Shown in pieces: positions 36,616 through 44,942 of a stretch of DNA of 64,000 bases. Below the pieces are notes generated by a model, which was not told the DNA's origin, searched no databases, and saw only the letters and a list, made by a program, of their open reading frames with translations. The translations under genes were made by a program, and so were the position numbers. This DNA is from Burkholderia sp. WP9 (GTDB taxonomy: Bacteria > Pseudomonadota > Gammaproteobacteria > Burkholderiales > Burkholderiaceae). Each line of letters begins with the position of its first letter. Position 1 is the stretch's first letter. Location of the stretch: positions 620,001 to 684,000 of the forward strand of contig NZ_FNTG01000001.1 in the NCBI RefSeq assembly GCF_900104795.1. The letters are read 5' to 3'.

Positions 36616-37047
36616 GTCTAATCCCGTCAGTGTTAAGTGCCGCATTCGCGATTGTCATGCCCACAGCGCGACCGGCCGTGAGACACGATTTTGTATCATG
36701 TCGATATGAAGTTTGCCAATTAGCATTTCGACTGGTAACTCGCAGCCTTCTGTCGCGCTGTCGCCCGGACTACAGTTGGCGAAGCGTAGGGCGCCGTCAG
36801 GGCAAACGGTGTCTCGCGTTCCCCCGAGACTCCTGGCGAACCAACGACCGGGCGACGTTTGCCGACTCCATGTGGTGAGCTTGGACAGGAGTCGGGGTAT
36901 TCGCTACCAACTTCCGGGTGAGATGTGGGCATGCTCGCTCCTGCATGCGTCGCTGCGACGATGTCTTGCAAGTCAAACCCGATGGCTCGGCACGCGACCT
37001 CAGGAGGCGCTGTTGTCCTGCCAGCCAGCCGTGGGTGATTCGTTGAT
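36616..37047. other. cspA leader and intergenic
   Basis: The first about 100 bases form the cspA 5' region, which in this family is often a long leader. The rest up to 37047 shows no supported gene. Confidence 0.4.
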
Positions 37048-37284
37048 TCAACATATGCCAGGATGGCAGTGTTGCCATATCTTCGTCAATCCTAGGCGCG
37101 CTACTAGCGCTTTGCCTTCGGATGTCAGTCGTAACTCCGCATGGGTGGCGGTCTTCGGGACAACTTCGACCAGACGCTCCTGTTGGAGCGTGGCCGCCTC
37201 TGGGTCAGCGAGTGCCACCTGTCTGGGCGCGCTGAAGAGCACGAATAGCGCTGCAATCTCGTGGTGACTTAGCGGGTTTCTCAT
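37048..37284 (-). CDS. 78-aa small protein, function unknown
   Basis: GGGAGA lies a few bases before ATG 37284. The product MRNPLSHHEIAALFVLFSAP and LQQERLVEVVPKTATHAELR then LTSEGKALVARL resembles a truncated winged-helix unit, as in MarR-like small proteins. A low-level DNA-binding role is only a guess. Confidence 0.5.
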   Translation of the reverse strand: MRNPLSHHEIAALFVLFSAPRQVALADPEAATLQQERLVEVVPKTATHAELRLTSEGKALVARLGLTKIWQHCHPGIC

Positions 37285-37596
37285 TGGGCATCTCCCTGAT
37301 TGTTCTACGCACGGAGCCTCTCGAGCACTGGAGATTGCAGATTGAACAGGAACGCAGGCTCCGTGGGTGGGCAGTTAGAATAGCTTGCTCATGTGACAGC
37401 TGTATTGCTGGCCGCCGAGCCGGCCGTTCATCAATGTGGAAAGGCTGGTCGCTGCAATCGACGTGGAAGGGTTTTGCTCGGATGAATGCATGCCTCGAAC
37501 GACATTGGGTGGCTGACCCGAAGGGCGGCCATGCGCTGTTTTCGATTTTCACTGACAGACCATCGCGCATTTCCTTCACGGAGAAAATCCGCCCCT

Positions 37597-37809
37597 TCAC
37601 GTCTTCATGTCGACCCAGATTCTTCCCCACGCGGTCGCGTATCTCAACGCCTGCTCCCCTTCGTGGAAGTAATCTAGGGCGGCAAAGGTTTGCGGCGGAC
37701 GTCCCGGCTTTTCTATAACAAGGTCCGCCGTATGGAGGCCAGAGAGCGTAGGTGCTGCGCTTGCCTTCAGCCGGTAGCCCCGGTATGCGGTTAGAACAGG
37801 TATCGTCAT
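37597..37809 (-). CDS. DUF6566 family small protein
   Basis: A 70-residue protein with TAYRGYRLKASA, FAALDYFHEGEQALRYATAW and RIWVD, matching the DUF6566 layout found widely in Burkholderia. Function is unknown. Start ATG 37809. Confidence 0.68.
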   Translation of the reverse strand: MTIPVLTAYRGYRLKASAAPTLSGLHTADLVIEKPGRPPQTFAALDYFHEGEQALRYATAWGRIWVDMKT

Positions 37810-38167
37810 ATCGTTTTTTCAACCGTCGCAGATTACATGTGGTGCCATGCCCTCACGCAACCCGGGCAAGATGCCCGATTGTCCTGACAACGAATTACCT
37901 TTCGGTGACGTCAAGGAATTCGCGTGCCATGGGTGAAACAGATATCTGGTTTTAAGAGGCGGGCGATGCTCATCGGCGTCCAACGATAGAGCACCGAAAG
38001 CATACCTACGGTTCCTTGCGAATCATGGTGCCTTGGGTCGAGTGCGGATTGTTGTTAATCGCGTAACAAGGTTTTGCAAAGGGACCTGATGATTTGACTG
38101 CGCGAAGGTCGGATACTACAAAAAGGACAGTCCGAATCAAATAGGAACAAGGTCGAAGGAAGAGCCG
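37810..38167. other. Intergenic, no gene seen
   Basis: It holds the upstream region of the leftward DUF6566 gene and of the rightward 81-aa gene. No distinct promoter or further frame was recognised. Confidence 0.4.
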
Positions 38168-38413
38168 ATGAACGCGGAAAAGTCCTTGCGTGTGCTGATT
38201 GAAAAATGGCTGACGCCGGGTTTGGCGGCGCCGATTCGGGTAACCAGATTCGGCCGCACGAGCGCTAATCGGAGGCGCTGTGTACGCGTTGAGGCGCTGC
38301 GACCCGAAGGTCCAGCTGCACTATTTTTCTTCCGGCACGATGACGGTGCATGGCGCGTGTTCCCGCCTGAGGCCGAGCGCTTAACAATACGTGCCTACCC
38401 AAGTGCCGCGTGA
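38168..38413 (+). CDS. 81-aa small basic protein, function unknown
   Basis: AAGGAAGAG lies just before ATG 38168. The product begins MNAEKSLRVLIEKWLTPGLA and has RRRCVRVEALRPEG and FFFRHDDGAWRVFPPE. It belongs to a type of orphan small protein frequent in Burkholderia accessory DNA; a shortened relative may lie at 29928. Confidence 0.6.
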   Translation: MNAEKSLRVLIEKWLTPGLAAPIRVTRFGRTSANRRRCVRVEALRPEGPAALFFFRHDDGAWRVFPPEAERLTIRAYPSAA

Positions 38414-38490
38414 CCAGTTATCTGCGAAGAGTGGATGTCAGATGCTGGCGCGGACAATAACTTAACCGGCCCGACAGGCTGGAGAGACCA

Positions 38491-38739
38491 ATGTTGCGAA
38501 TCCGTAGCACCCGAGTTACAGCGCAGTTGACTGACATGGACATGCGGGCCGACTACTGCGAGCAAACCGGCTGTCTTCGCATCCTTCGGGACGGTGTTGT
38601 GGTACGTGAATGGCTTCCGCCGAATTCGTGGATGGCCATCGCTTCGGTCGCCGGTGCGCGCAATTGGGGAACGCGCCCTGACACGGGTGAGCTGCGTGCA
38701 TTACTGGAGAACCAGATTTCGCTGGAACACGTGGTTTAG
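38491..38739 (+). CDS. 82-aa small protein, function unknown
   Basis: GGAGAG lies four bases before ATG 38491. The product begins MLRIRSTRVTAQLTDMDMRA and contains LRILRDGVVVREWLPPNSW. It lies 77 bases after the 81-aa gene, same direction. No family recognised. Confidence 0.58.
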   Translation: MLRIRSTRVTAQLTDMDMRADYCEQTGCLRILRDGVVVREWLPPNSWMAIASVAGARNWGTRPDTGELRALLENQISLEHVV

Positions 38740-39284
38740 GTCACGGGATACGATGCCCGTTCATTCACACGCAACGAATCATGCGCCGTGGTACCTTCTG
38801 AGCCCCATGTAGTGAAATGCGTCCCTCAGACGTGGTTCTGCCGCCAACAGGCGAGCTTTTGGGAATATACAGTGCCTTACGTGTACGGTGTCACCGTCGG
38901 CACGTGCACGCGCAATTCAGTCATGCCTGAGGATAAAGGAGTCAAGCCTGTTGGGGTACTTCTGACCCCGGGCGACCGGTGTCAGCAGCCCCGGCCACGA
39001 CGCACTGTCTGCCGGCGCTCTTTAGTAACGCCGGCGTAGCGTAAACACCGGTTATAGCCGTCGGCGCTTTTCATTCAGAATGCCTCAGAGTGTTAATCGT
39101 CATTGGGCGCATCTTGACCGCCACGTGAGCCCTGTAGCGACGCCCGGGACGTGCAATCCGCGTCAGGCGAACGCGCATCTGGATATAGGCCCTCCGTTTG
39201 CGTATCGCGCGCGACTCGCGCGAACGCGGCGTCTCAAGTGGAGGCGGACGACCGCGGGTGTCCTCGTGCCGGGAGTGCCTTCTG
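38740..39284. other. Intergenic, no gene seen
   Basis: The 545 bases before the small response regulator hold no frame with support. GCGCGCGACTCGCGCGAACGCG near 39210 is merely GC-rich. Confidence 0.35.
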
Positions 39285-39656
39285 ATGAAAGTCCTGCTCG
39301 TCGACGATTACCGGGCTACGACCGACGTGCTTGCCGACATCGCGTGTGCGATGGGGCATGCCGTGTCCAAGGCCTATTCCGGGTTTGAAGCTCTGGAGGT
39401 GACGAGGGAAGAAGGCGGATTCGACCTCATTCTCCTGGACATTGCGCTGCCTGACATGAATGGTTACGAGGTGTGTCTCCGGCTGCGCGCATCTGAGAAA
39501 TATGCGTCCCGGCGCATCATTTCGCTGAGTGCCGATGTGGACCTCTGCGACCACTTCGACATGTCGTGTTTTGACGGCGCTCTTTTGAAGCCGCTCGCGC
39601 TCAGCGAGTTTGAGGCCTTGCTCTCGGACAGAAGCAGCGTGCGGGAGTGTGGCTGA
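39285..39656 (+). CDS. Stand-alone response-regulator receiver protein
   Basis: A 123-residue CheY-like receiver. The acidic pair is LLVDDY (D7, D8), the phosphoacceptor is D52 in LILLDIALPDMNGYE, the Ser/Thr position is in IISLSAD, and the Lys in LLKPLA, so it should be phosphorylatable. There is no output domain. GGGAG lies ten bases before ATG 39285. Its partner kinase may be the decayed kinase at 44943-46891 or one elsewhere. Confidence 0.88.
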   Translation: MKVLLVDDYRATTDVLADIACAMGHAVSKAYSGFEALEVTREEGGFDLILLDIALPDMNGYEVCLRLRASEKYASRRIISLSADVDLCDHFDMSCFDGALLKPLALSEFEALLSDRSSVRECG

Positions 39657-40246
39657 CGGGGGCTAGCCAAAACGGCTCAACCAATTTTTGGACCAATTGA
39701 AGCGCACGCGAGCGCGAGGCCGTTTTCGGACACGCAGCGCGAGCTCGTTACGCTAGGTAGGGAATCGCGGAGCATGCGGAGATGTTCGAGAAGCCATCAG
39801 GATGCGGGAGCGGTTGCCTCGCAAAGCCTGCGGTGGAGAGACTCGCTACGGCGAATTTCTTCATGGTGTGTTTCGGACTGCAGAGCTAACACGTGTGTCG
39901 TGTGTTGTTAGCCGCGGATGACCCACGCAGTAGATTGCGTTCAATTGCGTTCGCGCGGAGCCGACGTCGAGTTGACCGGCATATGCAACAGGCCGGCGAC
40001 AATGCCATAGGATGCGGCCTGCTCGAAAACGACGAAGCTGCCGTTAAACGTCTACGCTTAAGTCCCCCCGCGTGAGTGGCGGGTGTCGGAAGTGCAAGTT
40101 TTGGAGCGCTGACGGCGATAACGTAGGCAGAGCCGTAGGTTCAAGGCAGGCCATGGACTTCAATGAGGAAGTCGGCGATGAACCATTCGCCTTACTCCTA
40201 TTAATCGACCGGCGCCGTCGCTGCGCCGGCATTGCGAGCGCAGGCC
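39657..40246. other. Intergenic with a possible signal-peptide remnant
   Basis: On the minus strand, 39748-39864 encodes a 38-residue frame starting MKKFAVASLSTAGFA that then stops; it may be the remnant of a secreted protein. Nothing else is supported. Confidence 0.35.
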
Positions 40247-40249
40247 GGC

Positions 40250-40513
40250 TACCTGGAGCAGGCGCTCGACGATGGCGCGTGATTCGTCCTCTTTAAGCAT
40301 GGTGCGAACGAATGTCAGGTCCTGATTGGGGGCCGCACGCAAACGCAGGGCGATATGTCCATCAAAGGAACAGTTATTGCAAGCCTGGCTGACCAGATGC
40401 TCGCTTTGACACACGACGGAATTAACTTAATCACAGTCGACGTTCAAGGCTATCGATTCACGCGCTCCGGGGCCGTTATCGACGACCACGCCGCAGTTCT
40501 CTCCACCCCGGCT
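40250..40513 (+). pseudogene. Paralogue of the 112-aa protein with an in-frame UGA
   Basis: The frame reads YLEQALDDGA, then TGA (40280-40282), then FVLFKHGANECQVLIGG and GTVIASLADQMLALTHDG, YRFTRSG. This matches YLELALDEGE-C-VVLMRH... of the gene at 35887 along its length; the stop sits at the Cys codon. The start is also missing. A nonsense change of TGC/TGT to TGA is the simplest reading. Confidence 0.6.
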
Positions 40514-40857
40514 AGGCGATTTGCCGAAGCTACCGCTCCAGACTTGCCCTGGCCGCCTGGTAATTCGAATGGTTTTCTCGGACGCCGCGCTGGGCACCGG
40601 CACTTCGCTGACAATGACAGACCACAGTCTGTTCATGCCGGTCGATTTGGTCGTAACGCAGCCTTACGAATCACCCGACCCGCCTGTCCAGGTTTCCTCG
40701 ATGGTCATCGTCAATCTTCCGCGCGGGCGCGCGGACAGGGCGGGAGGGAGGTGCTGTCCGCTCAAAGGATGACGGGGCCATGCAGTCGAGGCGTCGTAGA
40801 TTCAAAGTATGCGATCCATCAGTAGCGCCCTTGTGTAGAAATCGCTGCACTCTGATG

Positions 40858-40881
40858 CTAGGTGTCCACGTGGACACCTAG
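40858..40881. repeat. Perfect 24-bp palindrome inside the IS66 left end
   Basis: The half CTAGGTGTCCAC is followed immediately by its reverse complement. It lies 51 bases inside the left end and 13 bases before tnpA, so it may bind a protein or form a cruciform that affects tnpA expression. Confidence 0.75.
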
Positions 40882-40894
40882 AGGATTTGCACCG

Positions 40895-41398
40895 ATGACA
40901 GAAGAAAACGACTTGCGAAGCCGTTTGGTGATTGGCCAGAAGCGCGATGGCCGACGCGAATACGATGACAACGCGCGTGATGAACTTATCCGCCTTTGCT
41001 TGAAGCGAGGCGTATCAATCGCGCGGACAGCCATGGAACACGATATCAACCCGAATCTGCTGCGCACCTGGGTTACCCAATATCGACAGAGGGAAGCCGC
41101 CAAGGAGTCGGATGCTCAAGTCTCAGAGGTGTCGGACGAAGTGACGATGGACACTCCGGTGCCTACCGCGTTCACAATGTCGTCCGACGGTCATGCTGCG
41201 CCGTTTGTTGCGCTCGTCCATACGGCGACACCGCCTTCGCCAGCACCACCCTCGATGACGATGTCTCTGGCGCTCCATGTGCGTCTGTCGAATGGCGTCG
41301 AACTTGATCTGGGCAGCTCGATTGCGACCATCGACGAGCTGACCACCGTAGTTCAGATCTTAGGGAGGTTGCCGTGTTCAGGTTTGACGAAAAGCTGA
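40895..41398 (+). CDS. tnpA: IS66 accessory protein TnpA (helix-turn-helix)
   Basis: A 167-residue protein starting MTEENDLRSRLVIGQKRDGR, with the helix-turn-helix EYDDNARDELIRLCLKRG, then SIARTAMEHDINPNLLRTW. It is the DNA-binding accessory protein of IS66. It overlaps tnpB by 25 bases, indicating coupled translation. The longer frame to 40862 starts inside the palindrome and is unlikely. Confidence 0.88.
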   Translation: MTEENDLRSRLVIGQKRDGRREYDDNARDELIRLCLKRGVSIARTAMEHDINPNLLRTWVTQYRQREAAKESDAQVSEVSDEVTMDTPVPTAFTMSSDGHAAPFVALVHTATPPSPAPPSMTMSLALHVRLSNGVELDLGSSIATIDELTTVVQILGRLPCSGLTKS

Positions 41399-41727
41399 AG
41401 GTCTACCTGCACCGTGATCCTGTCGATTTCCGCTACGGTATGAACAGCCTGTCGATCCTCGTTGAGCAGTCAATGCAATTGAACCCGATGGACTCCTCTC
41501 TTTACATCTTCGGGAATCGGCGTCGTGACCGCATCAAGATTCTCTTCTGGGATGGTAGCGGTTTCTGGCTAATGATCAAACGATTGGAGACGAGCCACTT
41601 CATCTGGCCGGACAACAAGGCCGAGGTCGTGACGATGACAAGCGACGTCCTGCACGCGCTGCTCGACGGCGATGACATTACGGCGATCCGGCGACATACA
41701 AAGCAAGAATATCTCCGCGTTAGCTGA
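41374..41727 (+). CDS. tnpB: IS66 accessory protein TnpB (Orf2)
   Basis: A 117-residue IS66 Orf2 protein: FRFDEKLKVYLHRDPVDFRYGMNSL and then ILFWDGSGFWLMIKRLETS are the family blocks. It is required with TnpA and TnpC for transposition. GTG 41374 has GGGAGG seven bases upstream. Confidence 0.93.
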   Translation: MFRFDEKLKVYLHRDPVDFRYGMNSLSILVEQSMQLNPMDSSLYIFGNRRRDRIKILFWDGSGFWLMIKRLETSHFIWPDNKAEVVTMTSDVLHALLDGDDITAIRRHTKQEYLRVS

Positions 41728-41757
41728 ACGTGCCCTTGGCATACTAGTCGAAGCAGT

Positions 41758-43338
41758 ATGCCGATCGAGGTCACGATCACCGCCGACGAATTGAAAGAGC
41801 TGCTCGCTGAGCGCGAGGCCGCTCGCGCACTGCGAGAAGAACAGGAAGCGCTACGTGGCGCGTTGCGGCTTGTGACAGCGGAACGCGATCTTGCCGAGGA
41901 GCGGCTTCGTGCTTACCGTCGTGAACTGTTTGGCGCGAAGAGCGAAGCGCGGGGTTCCGATCAACTGGGGCTGTTCAACGAAGCCGAAGCGCTCGGTGCG
42001 AACAGCACGGCCGCCTTGGAAGACACTCCGGAGACGACAGTTGGTACCCATAAGCGCAAGCGGCGTGGTCATCGCAAACCGCTCGATCCGAATCTGCCGC
42101 GCGAGGTTGTGCGACATGATCTACCCGAGGCTGAGCGCTTCTGCACGAACGACGGTCACGCGCTCGTGGAAATCGGCGTAGAGATCAGCGAGCAGCTCGA
42201 TGTGATTCCAGAGCAGCTTCGCGTAATCCAGCACCAGCGCGTCAAGTATGCGTGCCCATGCTGCGATCTCGGCATCAAGGTCACGCCGGCGCCCGTGCGC
42301 ATCATCCCTCGCGGACTACTCACCGAATCGGCGCTTGCGTGGATTGCCACGGGCAAGTACCAGTTCGGGATGCCACTTTATCGTCAGGCTGGTTTGCTGC
42401 GGCGCTTCGGCGGCGACATCTCGTCCAACACGATCGCCGCGAGCATGGTTCGCGTCGGTCTGGCAATACAGCCCGTGATTAACCTGATGCGCGATGCACT
42501 GCTCGATGCGGAGCTGGTCTACTGCGACGAGACGACATTCCAGGTCCTGAAGGAGAAGGGGCGTAAGCCTCAGACGAAGAGCTATCTCTGGTCGCAGATG
42601 ACGGATTCAGGAAATCCAATCCGCTGCTTCACCTACACGCCCGGTCGCGGTGCGCACCTGGCTGACAAGCTGTTCACGGGCATTCGTAAAGGTGCGGTCC
42701 TGATGACGGACGGTTATGAACCCTATAACGGCCTCGCCGAGCGATACCAGCTTGTTCATCTTGGATGCTGGGTTCACGCGAGACGATACTTCATCAAGGC
42801 AGAGGAAAATGTGCCCAAAGCAGCGCGCTCGCCCGATCTGCTCGCCACCCGCTTCATCAAGCTAATCGGAAAGTTATTCGCCGTCGAGGCACGCAGCGCA
42901 CAATGGGCCGTCGATCGGCGACAGCGATTGCGACAACGGTACTGTAGGCGCGTGCTCGATGTCATTTACAAGCTCATGATCGAGCAATCTCCTGGCGTCG
43001 TGCCGAACAGCCCGCTTGGCAAAGCGCTAACTTACCTGCGCGGACAGTGGCCGAAATTGGCTCGCTACATCGAGAACGGCAACTGGCCCATCTCGAATAA
43101 TATTTGTGAGAACTCAATTCGCCCATTCTGTGTAGGACGCCGTTCCTGGCTCTTTGCAGACACCGTTGCAGGCGCAAACGCCAGCGCTAACATCTACTCA
43201 ATCGTGGAGACCTGTCGCGCCCACCGCATCGATCCATATCGCTACCTCACCTGGCTGTTTCAACGGTTGCCACTTGCAAATACCGTCGATGAATACGACG
43301 CGCTGCTTCCCTGGAGGATGCCGGTCGACATTCCCTGA
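41758..43338 (+). CDS. tnpC: IS66 transposase TnpC
   Basis: A 526-residue DDE-type transposase. It shows an N-terminal Leu/Glu coiled coil (LKELLAEREAARALREEQE), a zinc-binding region (FCTNDGHAL and YACPCCDLG) and the catalytic core with VYCDETTFQVL, MTDGYEPYNGL and NNICENSIRPFCVGRRSW. Length and blocks are complete, so the protein should be functional. Confidence 0.95.
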   Translation: MPIEVTITADELKELLAEREAARALREEQEALRGALRLVTAERDLAEERLRAYRRELFGAKSEARGSDQLGLFNEAEALGANSTAALEDTPETTVGTHKRKRRGHRKPLDPNLPREVVRHDLPEAERFCTNDGHALVEIGVEISEQLDVIPEQLRVIQHQRVKYACPCCDLGIKVTPAPVRIIPRGLLTESALAWIATGKYQFGMPLYRQAGLLRRFGGDISSNTIAASMVRVGLAIQPVINLMRDALLDAELVYCDETTFQVLKEKGRKPQTKSYLWSQMTDSGNPIRCFTYTPGRGAHLADKLFTGIRKGAVLMTDGYEPYNGLAERYQLVHLGCWVHARRYFIKAEENVPKAARSPDLLATRFIKLIGKLFAVEARSAQWAVDRRQRLRQRYCRRVLDVIYKLMIEQSPGVVPNSPLGKALTYLRGQWPKLARYIENGNWPISNNICENSIRPFCVGRRSWLFADTVAGANASANIYSIVETCRAHRIDPYRYLTWLFQRLPLANTVDEYDALLPWRMPVDIP

Positions 43339-43412
43339 TTGCGCTTCCCTCTACACCATCCTCGCTGCAACGGCGTGCACCCTCAGACAGGCGTCGTTGA
43401 TGGATCGCATAC

Positions 43413-43921
43413 GATTCAAAAATCCCCATTGGTCCAGTTGACCGGATACTCGCCGCACACGCTCAGGCGCATCCGGTTCACGGACTCCAAGAGCGTAGAG
43501 CCTGCGGCCAACGGCCGCACTCCCCAGAACTTCGCCATAGAGGAGAGTCTGAATTTTCAGTGGCAGTAACGGATGCTCGATTGTGCCCGCCGCGTCGCCA
43601 GCAAAAAGAAGCCCGTACATGGACGGGCCAAAAAGGACCGTGCGCAGGACGGGGTTCCCACGCACGCATAAACGTTAGGCGATATTCGAGAATATAGATT
43701 TAAAATCTTATGTAACAAATTGTTTTTATTAAAGAATGGCAGTGGCGATTGATGCGGGCGGCGCTCGTCTGTCAGTCGGGCAACTTACTTGTCAACGCAT
43801 GAACGGAACGGGAGCGGGTGGACGATACAACATAGGATGTAGACTTAATGTGGTATTTCATACACTCATTAATTTGTCAAATCGCAACGAGAGGGTATAC
43901 GCTTAGGTACTTCCCTGCGAG
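43413..43921. other. IS66 right flank and AT-rich intergenic
   Basis: It contains a hairpin GCCCGT/ACGGGC near 43608-43626 with T-rich DNA on its left side when read leftward, so a minus-strand terminator without a known gene. The stretch 43690-43740 is strongly AT-rich. Minus-strand frames on the two IS flanks (43351-43665 and 40671-40798) join in frame if the IS and one duplication are removed, but no relative is recognised. Confidence 0.4.
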
Positions 43922-44485
43922 ATGCCCATGAACGCGCCCATTCTTCCGGACCACGATGGATTACTTGCCATGTGGCGTCGCCTGGCGGCAGGAAAGGAAA
44001 ATGTTCACTCGGACGGGTACGAGTTAAACGAGCGTGGTGAAGTACTGAAAAATTCGCATCCGTCGGCCCGACGTCAGATAGTCTTCACAGATATTTTCTG
44101 TTGTGTGACCGAGCAGATTGGGCATCTTGCAGCCATGTCAGTGCCTGTCATCACTCCATTTTTTGGCATCAGAGTGCCGGACGTGATATGGATGCCTGCC
44201 GAGAGGTGGGAAGGTGTTGACCGCGACGAGCCCTTGCGCTTCGTACCCGACCTCTGTGTAGAGGTGCTTCTCGATAGCGAGAGGACACAGGACATCGGCC
44301 GGAGGGTTGATGCCTATCTTGAGGGCGGCGCCGCTGAGGTGATTGTCGTCGACCAGTGTGGACGGGTGAAGGTTTGGGGAGCCGAGGGGCGACGGCACGC
44401 GTCCATGCTCGGGATAAACCTATCGCTTGACCATGTGTATTTCGATGAAACGGGCGCGTCTGCCAAACTTGGCATTCGCTGTTGA
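43922..44485 (+). CDS. Uma2 family (DUF820) nuclease-like protein
   Basis: A 187-residue PD-(D/E)xK-fold protein of the Uma2 type. The core can be read as GIRVPDVIWMPAERW, LCVEVLLDSERT, RVDAYLEGGAAEVIVVD; the D of VPD and E of CVEV fit the active site, and the usual Lys is replaced or displaced. It is similar over its length to the gene at 63006. ATG 43922 or ATG 43928 may start it. Role unknown; Uma2 genes are often mobile. Confidence 0.8.
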   Translation: MPMNAPILPDHDGLLAMWRRLAAGKENVHSDGYELNERGEVLKNSHPSARRQIVFTDIFCCVTEQIGHLAAMSVPVITPFFGIRVPDVIWMPAERWEGVDRDEPLRFVPDLCVEVLLDSERTQDIGRRVDAYLEGGAAEVIVVDQCGRVKVWGAEGRRHASMLGINLSLDHVYFDETGASAKLGIRC

Positions 44486-44942
44486 CAACATGTCGTCCAC
44501 ATGAATCCCATGTGGGAGGACCGTCACGACTTCTTCACCGTGAATTCGTCTGTACGCATGCATCGTCGCGTTTGGGTCCACGATGCAGGCGGGCAACCTA
44601 GTATCGTAGAAGCGCGTGGTTTCAGCGGTGAAGCGGACCCTCTGTATTCTCAAGCGAACGCCAAACTCGTCAAGACCGCTCATTCGCCACGTCGCGCAAA
44701 CGCGTAGGGCATGTCGAATAATCATCAGAGCGCAAGGAGCGAGTCGGCCAGAACGTCCCAGGACGACACGAGAATGGCATGATGCGAGACCATTGTGGGT
44801 CGCACGCTCAGGTCGTCTCCGGTCTAGGCGAGCGTCTCATCGTGCGCTCGCGCTTTATTCCGATTTACGCAGGGTGGGTATTCGGTATTGCTGCGCCAGA
44901 AGCAGGCAAAGTGCGCCAAGCTTCTCGAGGTGCGCGGCCTGG
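44486..44942. other. Intergenic, no gene seen
   Basis: An open frame at 44501-44707 lacks a ribosome site and relatives. The right half may hold further remains of the receiver domain of the adjacent kinase pseudogene. Confidence 0.35.

Larger units (their letters stand above)
40807..43412 (+). mobile_element. IS66-family insertion sequence, complete
   Basis: A 2,606-bp element with tnpA, tnpB and tnpC. The ends are inverted repeats: GTATGCGATCCATCA is identical at both ends, and 19 of the first 23 bases match. It is flanked by an exact 8-bp target duplication GATTCAAA (40799-40806 and 43413-43420), the size expected for IS66. All three frames are intact, so the element may be active and is a recent insertion. 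Confidence 0.95.

Noticed and set aside
40280..40282. Selenocysteine codon in the 112-aa paralogue
   Set aside because: No SECIS-like hairpin was recognised after the TGA, the start is missing, and the intact relative uses Cys.
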